Assembly: GCA_034428935.1 (NCBI GenBank)
Contig: DAOUHB010000155.1
Coordinates: 1 to 64,000 of the forward strand
Direction: 5' to 3'
Source of the DNA: JAAYZQ01 sp034428935
GTDB lineage: Bacteria > Chloroflexota > Anaerolineae > JAAYZQ01
DNA length: 64,000 bases
Position 1 is the first letter of the stretch. Each line of letters starts with the position of its first letter. The position numbers were made by a program, and so were the translations under genes. Below are positions 7,709-16,937 of this stretch, in pieces. The notes under the pieces were generated by a model that saw nothing but the letters and a program-made list of their open reading frames with translations, did not search any database and was not told where the DNA came from.

Positions 7709-8863
7709 CTAGATGATGAACGTCTCGCTCTTGCCCTCGATGCTCCCAAAGCGGTCGTAGGCAAAGGGAGTCAGGTCAAAGTCGGTGTGGCCGTCCAGAA
7801 TCAGCTCGCTCAGGATGCGGCCGACGGTGGGTGCCTGCTGAAAGCCATGGCCCGAAAAGCCGATGGCGCAGAAAAATCCCTGGGCCTCGGGCAGCGCGCC
7901 GATGATGGGGTTGTCGTCGGGGGTGATGGCATACAGCCCGCCCCAGCCGCGGTTGATCTCGCACTCTTCCAGGATGGGTGCCCGGTGCACCGCCTGCTCG
8001 ATAACCTTCTCCATGAAGGAATAATCCCAGTTGAGGTTGTAGGATGGGGGCTCGTCGGGATCGCTCATGCCCATGAGGATGCCCGGGCCTTCGCCGCGAA
8101 AGTAAAAGGCCGTGTCGATGTCGAGGATCATGGGCACCGGCTTGGGGATGGGTTCGAACCGGGCGCTCACAAACACCTGGCGGCGAACAGGCTTGACGGG
8201 CAGCTCGAAACCGGCCATGGCCGCCACGTCCGCCGCCCAGGGCCCGGCGACGTCGAGGACGATGGGCGCGTCGATGGGGCCACGGGTCGTGTCCACGCCG
8301 CAGACTCGGCCGCCTTCGACGCGGACAGCCGTCACGCGGGTCTGTTCTTCGATGCGCACGCCCAGGCGCCGGGCAGCGTTAGCAAAGCCCATGGCTGCCA
8401 TGTAGGGGTCGGCGTAGCCATCCTCAGGGCAAAAGGTGCCGCCACGCAGGTCAGAGACGTTGAGATACGGCCAGCGGTGCTTGATCTCTTCGGGCGGCAG
8501 GATCTCGACGGGAACGTTATGCTGTCGCTGCACCTGGACGTCGACGAGGAACTTTTGCCAGGCCGCCTCGCTCTGCGCCAGGAAGAGATAGCCCACCTGG
8601 CGGAACTCCATGTCGACGCCGAATTCCTCATGGAACCGCTCGAAAACTCGGACTGCCTCCTGCGAAAGGCGGATGTTGGCCGGGTGCGAAAACTGCTGCC
8701 GGATGCCGCCCGCGCTCAGACCGGTGGAGGCCTGGGCCAGTAGATCCTTCTCCAGGATGACCACATCCTTGCAGCCTTTGCGTGCCAGATGGTAGGCGGC
8801 ACTCGCCCCGTTGATGCCACCGCCGACGATAGCTACAGTCGCCGTATCCTTCCACTCTCCCAT
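7709..8863 (-). CDS. FAD-dependent amine/amino-acid oxidase (DAO family, sarcosine-oxidase-beta-like)
   Basis: 384 residues. The N-terminal Rossmann motif is VAIVGGGINGASAAYHLARK, followed by GLSAGGIRQQFS, a typical sarcosine oxidase beta / glycine oxidase signature. Near the C-terminus, GLYAITPDDNPIIG and GHGFQQAPTVG match the second half of the DAO fold. It probably oxidises a secondary amine such as sarcosine or a proline analogue. It is the first gene of a two-gene operon with the cyclodeaminase-like enzyme. The start is set by AGGAGG ten bases before the ATG; the frame stays open far upstream but crosses the promoter. Confidence 0.88.
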   Translation of the reverse strand: MGEWKDTATVAIVGGGINGASAAYHLARKGCKDVVILEKDLLAQASTGLSAGGIRQQFSHPANIRLSQEAVRVFERFHEEFGVDMEFRQVGYLFLAQSEAAWQKFLVDVQVQRQHNVPVEILPPEEIKHRWPYLNVSDLRGGTFCPEDGYADPYMAAMGFANAARRLGVRIEEQTRVTAVRVEGGRVCGVDTTRGPIDAPIVLDVAGPWAADVAAMAGFELPVKPVRRQVFVSARFEPIPKPVPMILDIDTAFYFRGEGPGILMGMSDPDEPPSYNLNWDYSFMEKVIEQAVHRAPILEECEINRGWGGLYAITPDDNPIIGALPEAQGFFCAIGFSGHGFQQAPTVGRILSELILDGHTDFDLTPFAYDRFGSIEGKSETFII

Positions 8864-8902
8864 GTTCGATTTTTCCTCCTGCGTCTGCGCTGGAATGGTT
8901 CC

Positions 8903-8931
8903 ATGATAGCACAGAAAAGACGCCTGTTCAA
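8903..8931 (-). promoter_or_regulatory. Promoter of the oxidase/cyclodeaminase operon
   Basis: On the minus strand TTGAAC (8926-8931), 17 bp, TATCAT (8903-8908). Confidence 0.65.
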
Positions 8932-9015
8932 ACCGGAGGGGCCGTCTCGGCTGTGCGAATACCCCATCACCCTTCCGCGCTGTGCCGCGGGCCGCGGTTC
9001 GCCGGGTTTGGGGGG

Positions 9016-9043
9016 TTGCATCCACTCCATTTCGTGGTATAAT
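9016..9043 (+). promoter_or_regulatory. Promoter of the plus-strand lipoprotein gene
   Basis: TTGCAT (9016-9021), 16 bp, TATAAT (9038-9043), about 46 bases before the ATG. Confidence 0.75.
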
Positions 9044-9089
9044 GGACGGGCTGCGGAGCCCAGCTCGCCGGGCGACGGGGAGGGTGTCC

Positions 9090-10001
9090 ATGCGAACTGC
9101 CAGAATGGTGTTCGCATCTCTGTTCCTGTCTCTGCTGGCCGGCTGTGCCGGTGCGCAAGACTTGGGACTGCGTATACCGGCTGAAGGAAGCGGCGAGTTG
9201 CCGGCCGCCGAAATGGTAGAAGCCACGGACCTGCCGTCCCAGGTGTTGCCCCCTGCAGCAACCCTGGAGAACCAGGACGACGGTACGCCCGTCTCCACAG
9301 CGCTTCCTGTAGACACGCCCGCGCCATCGCTCCAGGACCCGGGGCCAACGCAAACGGCCACCTCTCCCGTTGACGTGATGTCCGAAGAGGAGTACACATT
9401 TGACCCTGCAGCCTCGCAGGAAAGCCTGGCCTTGTTGAGCAGCTTCCGGCAAAAGGCCGTCCTCAACTTTACCGCCGAAGGCAGTGGCATCCGCAGCAAG
9501 GTGACCTACGAGGGTGAGGTGACCACCGATCCCGGCGCACTTCATTCCGTGGTCCGCGTTGAGGGCCAGGGAGCGGCGCAACTGCCCACGAACCAGGTGG
9601 AGGTCACGTGGCTGGGCGACCAGGTGTGGGTCAAGATCGGCGTCAAGCCCTGGGTGCCGGTGTCGGCCACGGCAGTACAGAGCCTGTACGGCGCAGAAGT
9701 GGTGAATGCCGCGGATCTCTTGCCTTCCATCCGCCAGGCCAGGCGGGTGCTGCCCGACGAGCGGGTGAACGGCATTCCTTCCAGGCACTATGTGTATGAC
9801 GAGGATAACCTGCATCCGGACGTGGGCATGGACAGTGCCCGGGGCGATCTGTGGGTGGCGCGGGACGGTGGCTACGTGGTGCGCCTCACCCTGGATGGCG
9901 AGGGTACCTATTACGATACGTACGAGGCCAGCGGCACGCTGCGCCTCGTGTACGACTTGTACGACGTCGACGTTCCCCTGAAGGTCACCCCGCCGCGCTG
10001 A
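9090..10001 (+). CDS. Secreted lipoprotein, LppX/LolA-like fold possible
   Basis: 303 residues. The signal sequence MRTARMVFASLFLSLLAGC ends in a lipobox (LLAGC). A Thr/Pro-rich linker of roughly 90 residues follows. The rest is a beta-rich domain with repeated short strands (QKAVLNFTAEGSGI, VTYEGEVTT, VEVTWLGDQVWVKIG, GLWVARDGGYVV-like segments), which is reminiscent of LppX/LprG or LolA-type lipid carriers; that comparison is by pattern only. The start is the ATG after GGGGAGG; the frame is open for 36 codons upstream but those cross the promoter. It is divergent from the oxidase operon and convergent with YggT. Confidence 0.7.
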   Translation: MRTARMVFASLFLSLLAGCAGAQDLGLRIPAEGSGELPAAEMVEATDLPSQVLPPAATLENQDDGTPVSTALPVDTPAPSLQDPGPTQTATSPVDVMSEEEYTFDPAASQESLALLSSFRQKAVLNFTAEGSGIRSKVTYEGEVTTDPGALHSVVRVEGQGAAQLPTNQVEVTWLGDQVWVKIGVKPWVPVSATAVQSLYGAEVVNAADLLPSIRQARRVLPDERVNGIPSRHYVYDEDNLHPDVGMDSARGDLWVARDGGYVVRLTLDGEGTYYDTYEASGTLRLVYDLYDVDVPLKVTPPR

Positions 10002-10113
10002 ACAGCGCGGATTGAGCGCCGGATCACGCGGGGCCATCTGCTGGCCCCGCCCTATTCGGGCCTCTATCCCCTTGTCGTCGCTGCCCCTCGGTCCAGCACC
10101 GGGGCGGCTGCAC

Positions 10114-10392
10114 CTAGAAGCTGAGCAGCAGCCGGACGATAACCTGGCGCACGACCTCCAGGAGGATCATGGCCACGATGGGACTGATGTCCAGCATCCC
10201 GCCGATGGGTGGGATCAGACGTCGCAGCGGCTCCAGCACGGGGTCTGTTAGCCGGTACAGAAGGTCGATGAGGGGATGATTGATGGCCCGCCCGTAGGGA
10301 TTGACGTTTACCCAGGAGAGAAGCACACGGATCAGGATCAGAAACTGATAGGCCTGGAAGACCAGGGAGACAATGCGTACGACTGTGAACAA
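10114..10392 (-). CDS. YggT family membrane protein
   Basis: 92 residues with two hydrophobic hairpin segments (VVRIVSLVFQAYQFLILIRV and ISPIVAMILLEVVRQVIV) and the family motif NPYGRAINHPLIDLLYRLTDP between them. YggT proteins are small integral membrane proteins linked to osmotic tolerance and, in Gram-positives, to division genes. It starts at TTG after GGAGG and lies 15 bases downstream of YggS, its usual neighbour. Confidence 0.85.
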   Translation of the reverse strand: MFTVVRIVSLVFQAYQFLILIRVLLSWVNVNPYGRAINHPLIDLLYRLTDPVLEPLRRLIPPIGGMLDISPIVAMILLEVVRQVIVRLLLSF

Positions 10393-10407
10393 GAGACCTC
10401 CGTTAGC

Positions 10408-11142
10408 TCAAATTCTGCACAGGATCGGTTGATCGGGATCAAAGATGGCCCGGCCTATCCGGACCAGGGTTGCGCCCTCTTCGACCGCCACCTCAAAGTC
10501 ATCCGTCATGCCCATGGACAGGTGACGCCAGGTGACTCTGGGGTGGATGCCTGCCAGCTCGTCCCGCAGGTTTCGAAGCGCGGCAAAGACCGGCCGGACC
10601 TCCTCCGGGTCCGAGACGATGGGCGCCATCGTCATCAGCCCCTGAATCTCCAGGCCGGGCAGGGCGACGATTTCGGCCACGGCGGCCAGGAGCTCTCGAC
10701 GCTGGACGCCGTCCTCCGCCCAACGTTCCGCGGCCAGGCCGTACTTGCTTTCCTCGCCCGAGACGTTGACCTGGAGGAGAACGGGCAAGCGCGCCCCTTC
10801 CTCGTCACACAGGCGACTGAGGCGAGCTGCCAGCCTGGCGCTGTCCACCGAGTGGACGATCTGAAAGAGCGGCACCACCTGTTTGGCCTTGCGGCCCTGG
10901 ACGTGGCCGATCATGTGCCAGGTGATGCCGGCAGGGAGGGCGGGTATCTTGGCTTCGGCCTCTTCGACCCGGTTCTCGCCAAAGTGCCGCAGGCCCAGGT
11001 CAAAGGCGGCGGCGATGGCCTCCCGTGGTTGGTTCTTGGTCACCGCCACCAGGGTAACCTGCTCGGGGTCGCGGCCGGCGCGCCGCGCCGCGGCGGTGAT
11101 TCGTTCGCGGACGGATTGCAGGTTGTCGGCGAGGGCAGTCAC
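10408..11142 (-). CDS. Pyridoxal-phosphate homeostasis protein YggS/PLPBP
   Basis: 244 residues. The PLP lysine lies in TLVAVTKNQP near residue 35. HFGENRVEEAE, WHMIGHVQGRKA and SMGMTDDFEVAVEEG are family signatures, and the protein has the single-domain TIM-barrel length. YggS binds PLP and balances vitamin B6 and amino-acid pools; it has no known catalytic activity. It starts at GTG, whose bases overlap the stop of the laccase-domain gene (GTGA), so the two are translationally coupled. Confidence 0.92.
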   Translation of the reverse strand: MTALADNLQSVRERITAAARRAGRDPEQVTLVAVTKNQPREAIAAAFDLGLRHFGENRVEEAEAKIPALPAGITWHMIGHVQGRKAKQVVPLFQIVHSVDSARLAARLSRLCDEEGARLPVLLQVNVSGEESKYGLAAERWAEDGVQRRELLAAVAEIVALPGLEIQGLMTMAPIVSDPEEVRPVFAALRNLRDELAGIHPRVTWRHLSMGMTDDFEVAVEEGATLVRIGRAIFDPDQPILCRI

Positions 11143-12101
11143 GACTCCTCCTCCAGCATCTCCTGGAAGCTGGGAAAGCCAGGCGGGGCCAGCGAATCGA
11201 GGCCGCCCGTCTCGATCCGTGTTGCGGTTTCGGCTGGCTGCTGCGCGCCTGGCGCATCGTGCAGGCCGGCGGGCCGTAGCTCCAGGACGGCGACGACGGC
11301 GAACCTGCCCGTCTGCCCGTTGCTCGCGCGATGGGAATAGAACTCGTCGCTGTGGCAGGAGGTGCACAGGTTTGCCTGTTCAACGTTGACGACGCCCGCG
11401 GAGGCAAGCTGCTGGGCGTTGGCGGCCGGCAGGTCAAAGCGCCAGGCTGTGCCGCTCTCGTCGCCATCCCCTTGCGGATTCTGTCCGTCCGGGGCCGCGG
11501 GCAGGGGATGCATCACGCGCCTCCAATCAGGCAGAGCGTAGCCCATGGCCGCCGCCACCTCATCGCCCACGACGTAGCAGCAGGGGCCAATGGCCGGACC
11601 CAGCCCGGCGACGAGGGCTCGGGGTCGGGTGCCAAAGGCGGCCCGCATGCCTTCCACGGCACGTATGGCGATGCCCTGCGCCACACCGCGCCAGCCGGCG
11701 TGCACCAGTCCCAGGGCGTGGTGCTCGGGATCGTACAGCAAGATGGACTGGCAGTCGGCAAAGCGAAGGAGAAGAGCCAGCCCCGGTGTAGCCGTCACCA
11801 GGCCGTCGGTGTTCGGCAGGATCTGCCCGGCGTCATGCCCGGAGACGGCGGCGACGCGGTTGCTGTGGACCTGCCAGGGAGTGACCACCTGGCCCGCGGC
11901 CAGTCCCATGTGGGCATAGACGCGCCGCAGGTTCTCGACCACGGCGGCCGGGTCGTCGCCCACGCTGCGGCCCACATTCAGGCTTGCCAGGGGGCCGCGG
12001 CTTACTCCGCCCAGCCGGGTAAAGATGGCGTGCTCGATCCCTTCGAAGGCCGGATTTTCAAATTGGTAGGTGACCAGCTCGTGGCTTACTTGGCGTCGCA
12101 A
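11139..12101 (-). CDS. pgeF: Peptidoglycan editing factor PgeF (laccase-domain, DUF152/YfiH)
   Basis: 320 residues. Family signatures are GLVHAGWRGVAQGI (metal His), IGPCCYVVG (metal Cys), FADCQSILLYD and, near the C-terminus, CTSCHSDEFYSHRAS. PgeF/YfiH proteins are zinc- or copper-binding enzymes reported to remove non-canonical amino acids from peptidoglycan precursors and to have purine nucleosidase activity. The C-terminus carries about 45 extra residues after the usual end. I chose the TTG at 12101, preceded by AGGAGG; the frame runs much further upstream without homology. First gene of pgeF-yggS-yggT. Confidence 0.88.
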   Translation of the reverse strand: MRRQVSHELVTYQFENPAFEGIEHAIFTRLGGVSRGPLASLNVGRSVGDDPAAVVENLRRVYAHMGLAAGQVVTPWQVHSNRVAAVSGHDAGQILPNTDGLVTATPGLALLLRFADCQSILLYDPEHHALGLVHAGWRGVAQGIAIRAVEGMRAAFGTRPRALVAGLGPAIGPCCYVVGDEVAAAMGYALPDWRRVMHPLPAAPDGQNPQGDGDESGTAWRFDLPAANAQQLASAGVVNVEQANLCTSCHSDEFYSHRASNGQTGRFAVVAVLELRPAGLHDAPGAQQPAETATRIETGGLDSLAPPGFPSFQEMLEEES

Positions 12102-12211
12102 GCTGCCTCCTGTAAGCGCACGCGCGAGTTGAAATGGAAGACGATGCACCAGGGCGCCCGGCAACGCGCCCATTCGACTGCTCGTCTCGGTCGCATGGTT
12201 TGCATGGGCCC

Positions 12212-12240
12212 AGTGTAACACAAAAAGGGGCCGGCGGCAA
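12212..12240 (-). promoter_or_regulatory. Promoter of pgeF-yggS-yggT
   Basis: On the minus strand TTGCCG (12235-12240), 17 bp, TACACT (12212-12217); the start would be about 105 bases before the TTG start codon. Confidence 0.6.
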
Positions 12241-12398
12241 GCGGTGGCTAGCGGCGTGGGAGGTGCCCATGGGCCAGGAACCTTTTGACCTGGAATCACG
12301 TCCATGAGTTGGACGCGCGTCTGGCGCGTACCTTGGATTGCCTGTGTACAAAGCGAATGAACGACAGGCAGGATCGTGGAAGGAGAGAACACTATTCG

Positions 12399-13724
12399 AT
12401 GCGTGTGACGAAACTGCTCGCCATTTTCTTTTTGTTGTCGCTGGCGGCCTGTGGGGCGGTCGCCCCGGAGGCCACCAGCACGCCGGTCCCCCTCTCGACT
12501 GCCGCTCCCACCGTCGAGGGCCAGCTTCCACCGACCGAGGAGCCGGTGGCCGCGACTGCCACTCCGGTGCCGACTGCTTCTGCACCCGCCACCGAAGCGC
12601 CCGTGGTGCCGACCGCACCGCCTACCCAGGCGGCCCAGCCTACGCAGGCGGCCGAGCCAACCCAGGAGGCCCAGCCCACCGTACCGCTGCGCATGATTGC
12701 CCTGGAGGTGCCCCAGGACGGTGCTGTGGTGCGCAGCCCGGTGGTGGTGCGGGGGCGGGTGAGCGTGACTCCCTTCGAGGCCACCCTGCGCGGGCGGGTG
12801 TACGACGCCGAGGGTCAGGTGGTGGGCGAGGCGCCCATTATGCTGACCACCGAGATGGGCCAACCCGGCACCTTTGAAGGCGAGATTCCCTTCAACGTTT
12901 CAACCAGCGGCCCGGGCCGCGTGGAAGTGGCGGAAGAGAGCATGAAGGACGGCAGCGTGGTGGTCAGCGCCGTGGCGAACGTAACCCTGGATAGCCAGGG
13001 AGCGAGCCTTGGGATCGTGATCCCGGCGGCTGACGAGGCGGTGACCCTGCCCTTGCATATCATGGCCCGGGTGGGCGAGCCGGGCGAGCTGGTGAGGGCC
13101 AGGTTGCGGTGGCAGGATGGCACCGTGCTGGTGGACACCTTCACGGTTCTGCGCGGCGAGGATGGGCGCGGGCTGCTCATCGGCAGCCTGGACTGGCAAA
13201 TGGAGAGCCAGCCGCCCCAATCGCCGAGCCAGCCGGCCGTGCTGGAGCTGCGTAACGCGGCGGAGGCGCTGCTCGCCAGCCAGCCGGTGCGGGTCCTCAG
13301 CGCCGACGACCCCGAGGTGATGCAGGTGACGCTTCACTTTGTCCTGGGCGAGCAACTGCAACCCGTACAGCGCAACATCCCCCGGACTGCAGCCGTTGGC
13401 ACCGCTGCCCTGGAAGAGCTGCTTTGGGGGCCTCCACCCTTGAACCTGGCCGGTTTCGAGACGGCCATTCCCATGCCGGAGGATGTGCTCAACTATCACG
13501 CTCGCGGGTCTGACTGGGGGCCGCGGGTTACGTTGCGCGAGCTGACCATCGTCGACGGCGTGGCCACCGCCGATTTCTCCCAGGAACTCCAGGCCTATGG
13601 CGGCGGGTCATTGCGGGTAATGCTCATTCGGCAACAGATCGAGCAGACGCTCCGCCAGTTCTCCACCGTGCAGGAGGTGCGCATCGCCATCGAGGGCGAG
13701 ACCGAGGCGGTGTTGGAGCCCTAG
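12399..13724 (+). CDS. GerMN and Gmad2 domain lipoprotein
   Basis: 441 residues. The signal peptide ends in a lipobox (LSLAAC). A Pro/Thr/Ala-rich linker with several PTQAAQPTQAAEPTQ-like repeats runs to about residue 90. A Gmad2 immunoglobulin-like domain follows (EVPQDGAVVRSPVVVRGRV), then a second, more divergent beta domain, then a GerMN domain (about 310-435: ELLWGPP, VATADFSQELQAYGGGS). This architecture is common on the surface of Chloroflexota and spore formers; GerM takes part in coat or peptidoglycan-associated assembly, but in non-sporulators its role is unknown. Convergent with the YdcF-like gene. Confidence 0.85.
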   Translation: MRVTKLLAIFFLLSLAACGAVAPEATSTPVPLSTAAPTVEGQLPPTEEPVAATATPVPTASAPATEAPVVPTAPPTQAAQPTQAAEPTQEAQPTVPLRMIALEVPQDGAVVRSPVVVRGRVSVTPFEATLRGRVYDAEGQVVGEAPIMLTTEMGQPGTFEGEIPFNVSTSGPGRVEVAEESMKDGSVVVSAVANVTLDSQGASLGIVIPAADEAVTLPLHIMARVGEPGELVRARLRWQDGTVLVDTFTVLRGEDGRGLLIGSLDWQMESQPPQSPSQPAVLELRNAAEALLASQPVRVLSADDPEVMQVTLHFVLGEQLQPVQRNIPRTAAVGTAALEELLWGPPPLNLAGFETAIPMPEDVLNYHARGSDWGPRVTLRELTIVDGVATADFSQELQAYGGGSLRVMLIRQQIEQTLRQFSTVQEVRIAIEGETEAVLEP

Positions 13725-13750
13725 CCTTCGGCAAGGGGTTCCAGGGGATG

Positions 13751-14422
13751 CTACTCGGCTTCGGTCGAGGAGGGGCCATAGACCAGCCGGCTGAGGAGCC
13801 CGGTCCACTCGTAGGGCACACCGAGCTCCTCCAGCCCGATCCAGACGATTCCCACCGTCTCTCGCATGGTCAGCCAGGCACGGGTACGCCAGGGAATGGT
13901 GCTCAGGTCGGTGTTCGTCGGGCTGGGATAGACGGTCAGCCCCTGGCCTTCGAAAAGGATGCGGGCCCGTTCCAGGTGCAGCGGATGGCTGACCAGGACG
14001 GCGGTGCTCCAGCCGTGGGCCAGCATCAGGTCGCGGGCGCTGGCCGCATCTTCGCGCGTGGTCATTGATCCATCGGCCAGGAAGACTCTGTCGGGGGGCA
14101 CGCCCAGCGACACGGCCAGGTCGCGGCCTACGGCAGCCGCCGAGAGGCGATCACCGCGGAAGCCGCCCGTAGAGACAATGTAGGGTGCCACGCCGTTCTG
14201 GTAAAGCTGAGCGGCGTGCAGGGTGCGCACGTATAGATCGGGGCCCGGCTGCCCGTCGGGTTCGACCTGGGCGCCGAGGATGACGATGGCATCGGCCGGC
14301 TGCGACCGGTCTTTGAGCCCCGTGTAGTTGACGCGCCAGGCAATATACAATAACATAGTCGCGCCCGCCGCGAGTAGCAGCATCGCCACCGTCAGCAGGG
14401 CGCGAAAGATCCGCCGCAACAT
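13751..14422 (-). CDS. YdcF/SanA-like membrane protein (DUF218)
   Basis: 223 residues. One N-terminal membrane segment (LLTVAMLLLAAGATMLLYIAW) is followed by the DUF218 domain: DAIVILGAQVEPDG, TGGFRGDRLSAAAVG and SHPLHLERARILFEGQG. Family members are implicated in envelope barrier function and vancomycin resistance (SanA), with an unknown reaction. A promoter lies so close that the transcript would begin at the ATG (see the promoter entry). Downstream of nrdJ on the same strand. Confidence 0.85.
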   Translation of the reverse strand: MLRRIFRALLTVAMLLLAAGATMLLYIAWRVNYTGLKDRSQPADAIVILGAQVEPDGQPGPDLYVRTLHAAQLYQNGVAPYIVSTGGFRGDRLSAAAVGRDLAVSLGVPPDRVFLADGSMTTREDAASARDLMLAHGWSTAVLVSHPLHLERARILFEGQGLTVYPSPTNTDLSTIPWRTRAWLTMRETVGIVWIGLEELGVPYEWTGLLSRLVYGPSSTEAE

Positions 14423-14428
14423 AACCGG

Positions 14429-14457
14429 ATTATACCACGAAGCCTGGTGACCTCAAA
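14429..14457 (-). promoter_or_regulatory. Promoter giving a leaderless ydcF-like transcript
   Basis: On the minus strand TTTGAG (14452-14457), 17 bp, TATAAT (14429-14434), six bases, then the ATG. The expected +1 falls on or next to the start codon. Confidence 0.6.
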
Positions 14458-14469
14458 GCTGAGGCCACG

Positions 14470-16917
14470 TCAGCATTCGCTATAGCCGCAATTGATGCAC
14501 TTGCGGCAGCCCTCCATGGCCACCAGTGCCGCCTGGCCGCAGTCGGGGCACAGATCGGCCCTGGGCTGGGGCAGAGAGATGGGCAGGGGCAGTTGCTCCG
14601 GTGGCTGTTCAGCGTCGACGAGGGCCATGTGGCGGGCCAACACCTGGGCCACGGCATCGGGCAGCGAGCGCACACGGTTGGGCCCAAAGCCCAGCGGCCG
14701 TCCCCCGCCGATGCCTGCCAGTTGGTCGATGACCTCCGAGAGCCGCTCGCGGGCTGTGAGTGGCGAGGGCATGCGCAGGGCCAGGCTGATCAACCGGCCG
14801 ATGGCCTCCGCCACGGCCGCCGTGTCAGAGCCGGCCTTGCCCACGTTGGCAAAGATCTCGAAGGGCTCCCTGTGGCCGTTCTCGTTGACGGTGATAAAGG
14901 CGGTACCCAGGGGCGTCGGCGTGCGATAGGTGGTCCCCTGGAGGACCATGGGCCGGGGCTTCAGGGGCACGACGTCGACGCCGTTGCCTTCTGTCTCTCG
15001 CGCTTTCCGCGTCTTTTGCGTCTCCAGGACCACCCTTTCCCGCGAGCCTGTGACGTACACCGTCAACCCCTTGCAGCCCAGGCGCCAGGCGAGGTGATAG
15101 GCCCGGGCGACGTCTTCGGGGGTCGCATCCTCGGCAAAGTTGACCGTCTTGCTGATCGAGTTGTCGACAAAGGCCTGGATGGCGGCCTGCATGCGCACGT
15201 GCTCCTCGGCCGTGATGTCGCCGGCGACGACAAAGACGCGCCGGATCTCCTTGGGCACCTCCGGGACGTCCTGGCAACTGCCGGTGATGGACACGCGCTG
15301 GCTGATCTCTGCCTGTATTTCGGCATCCAGGCCGGCCCTGTGCAGCGCGGCGGTAAAGAGCGGGCTGGTGTAGGTCAGCTCAACGTCGTCATCGCCGTCC
15401 TTGAAGTGGCGGACGTAGGCGAGGGCAAAGGCTGGCTCGCAGCCGTAGGCTTCGCAGCCGGACACGGTGCTGATGGTCCCGGTGGGTGCCACCGTCGTCT
15501 GCGCGGCGTTGCGAATGCCATGGACTCGAATACCCTGGACGACCGCGTTCCAATCCAGGGGCGGCCGCCCAAAGTCGCGGGTGTAGGGGGTCAGGGGACG
15601 GGGCGGCAGCCACTTGAGGTTGTCGGGGTCATAGATGCTGCCCTGGATGCTGGGAAACGGTCCCCGGTCGCGGGCCAGGGCGATGCTTGTTTGCATGGCG
15701 TGGTAGCGGACGAACTCGACCACCTGGGCGGCAAATTCCTCGCCCTCCGGGCTTCCGTAGCGAACGCCTGCATGGAACATGAGGTCGCCCAGGCCCATGA
15801 TGCCCAGCCCTATGCGACGGGCGCGGAGGGCTGCCTCCTCGATCTCGGGCACCGCAGGGACGTACTTGTTGGCGTCCACCACGTTGTCGAGAAAGACGGT
15901 AGCGGTCTCCACGCTGTCTTGCAAGCGGGCCCAGTCCACGCCGCCGTCCGGGGTCGCATGCTGTGCCAGGTTGACCGAGCCCAGGCAGCAGTTTTCGTAT
16001 CCGCCCAGAAACTGCTCGCCGCAGGGGTTGGTGGCCTCCAGTTCGTAGAGATGCGGCACCGGGTTGCTGCGGTTGGCGGCGTCCAAAAAGAGCACGCCCG
16101 GCTCGCCGTTGCGGTGTGCGTGTTTCACGATCTCGTCAAACACCTCGCGGGCCTGCACTCGCCTCCAAACCTCGCCGTCCTGGGGGTTGACGAGGTCAAA
16201 ATCCTCGTCGGCCTCCACCGCGCGCATGAACTCGTCGCTGATGCCCACCGAGATGTTAAAGTTTGCGATCTGGCCTTCTTCGCTCTTGCAGCGAATGAAC
16301 TCGAGGATGTCGGGGTGGTCAACGCGCAGCACGCCCATGTTGGCTCCGCGGCGGCTGCCGCCCTGCGCGATCTCGCCAAAGGCTTTGTCATAAACTCGCA
16401 AAAAGCCCACGGGCCCGGTCGCGATTCCCTTGCTGGTTCGAACGCGGGCTCCTTTGGGTCGCAATCGGGAGAAGGAAAAGCCGTTCCCGCCCCCTGTCTG
16501 CTGGATCAGGGCCGCGACCCGCAGCGTTGAAAAGATCCCTGCCGGGTCCCGGCCCATGTCGTCCTCGATGGGCAGGACAAAACAAGCGGCGAGCTGGCCA
16601 AGAGGCGTGCCGGCACCGGTGAATGTGGGCGAGTTGGGCATGAAGCGGAAGGAGGTTAGCAAATCGTAAAAGGCGACGGCGGTAGCCTGTGCCTGCTCCT
16701 CGCCGGCATACTCGGCATCGGGAGCGGCGACGACACTGGCCACACGCCAGAACATTTGCGCCGGGGTCTCGGCCGGCTCGCCATCGGGTCCTCGGAGCAG
16801 GTAGCGCTTGCGCAGTACCGTGAGGGCATTGTCGTTGAGGGCAATTTCGCGGTCCAGTGACGGTGGCATTGAATCCACGATCCCTTGCGTTGCGACGTCC
16901 ATCAGCTCAGGCATCAT
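14470..16917 (-). CDS. nrdJ: Adenosylcobalamin-dependent ribonucleotide reductase (class II)
   Basis: 815 residues. Reduces ribonucleotides to deoxyribonucleotides with B12 as radical source, independent of oxygen. NALTVLRKRYL opens the barrel domain. FMPNSPTFTGAG and LAACFVLP hold the first redox cysteine, NPCGEQFL the radical cysteine and glutamate, and PTGTISTVSGCEAYGCEP a later active-site segment. The C-terminus ends in a zinc ribbon (CPDC near 792-795, CINC near 808-811), as in many long class II enzymes. I chose the ATG of MMPELMD; a TTG eight codons upstream (16941) overlaps the previous stop as TTGA and is an alternative. Confidence 0.93.
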   Translation of the reverse strand: MMPELMDVATQGIVDSMPPSLDREIALNDNALTVLRKRYLLRGPDGEPAETPAQMFWRVASVVAAPDAEYAGEEQAQATAVAFYDLLTSFRFMPNSPTFTGAGTPLGQLAACFVLPIEDDMGRDPAGIFSTLRVAALIQQTGGGNGFSFSRLRPKGARVRTSKGIATGPVGFLRVYDKAFGEIAQGGSRRGANMGVLRVDHPDILEFIRCKSEEGQIANFNISVGISDEFMRAVEADEDFDLVNPQDGEVWRRVQAREVFDEIVKHAHRNGEPGVLFLDAANRSNPVPHLYELEATNPCGEQFLGGYENCCLGSVNLAQHATPDGGVDWARLQDSVETATVFLDNVVDANKYVPAVPEIEEAALRARRIGLGIMGLGDLMFHAGVRYGSPEGEEFAAQVVEFVRYHAMQTSIALARDRGPFPSIQGSIYDPDNLKWLPPRPLTPYTRDFGRPPLDWNAVVQGIRVHGIRNAAQTTVAPTGTISTVSGCEAYGCEPAFALAYVRHFKDGDDDVELTYTSPLFTAALHRAGLDAEIQAEISQRVSITGSCQDVPEVPKEIRRVFVVAGDITAEEHVRMQAAIQAFVDNSISKTVNFAEDATPEDVARAYHLAWRLGCKGLTVYVTGSRERVVLETQKTRKARETEGNGVDVVPLKPRPMVLQGTTYRTPTPLGTAFITVNENGHREPFEIFANVGKAGSDTAAVAEAIGRLISLALRMPSPLTARERLSEVIDQLAGIGGGRPLGFGPNRVRSLPDAVAQVLARHMALVDAEQPPEQLPLPISLPQPRADLCPDCGQAALVAMEGCRKCINCGYSEC

Positions 16918-16937
16918 TCGTTCCCGTTCTCTCCTGA

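Noticed and set aside
14593..16530. A 645-codon open frame on the plus strand opposite nrdJ, and similar long frames opposite other genes.
   Set aside because: They are antisense shadows caused by high GC and codon bias; compositions are rich in Arg, Gly, Ala and His, with no domain or ribosome site. nrdJ itself is unmistakable.
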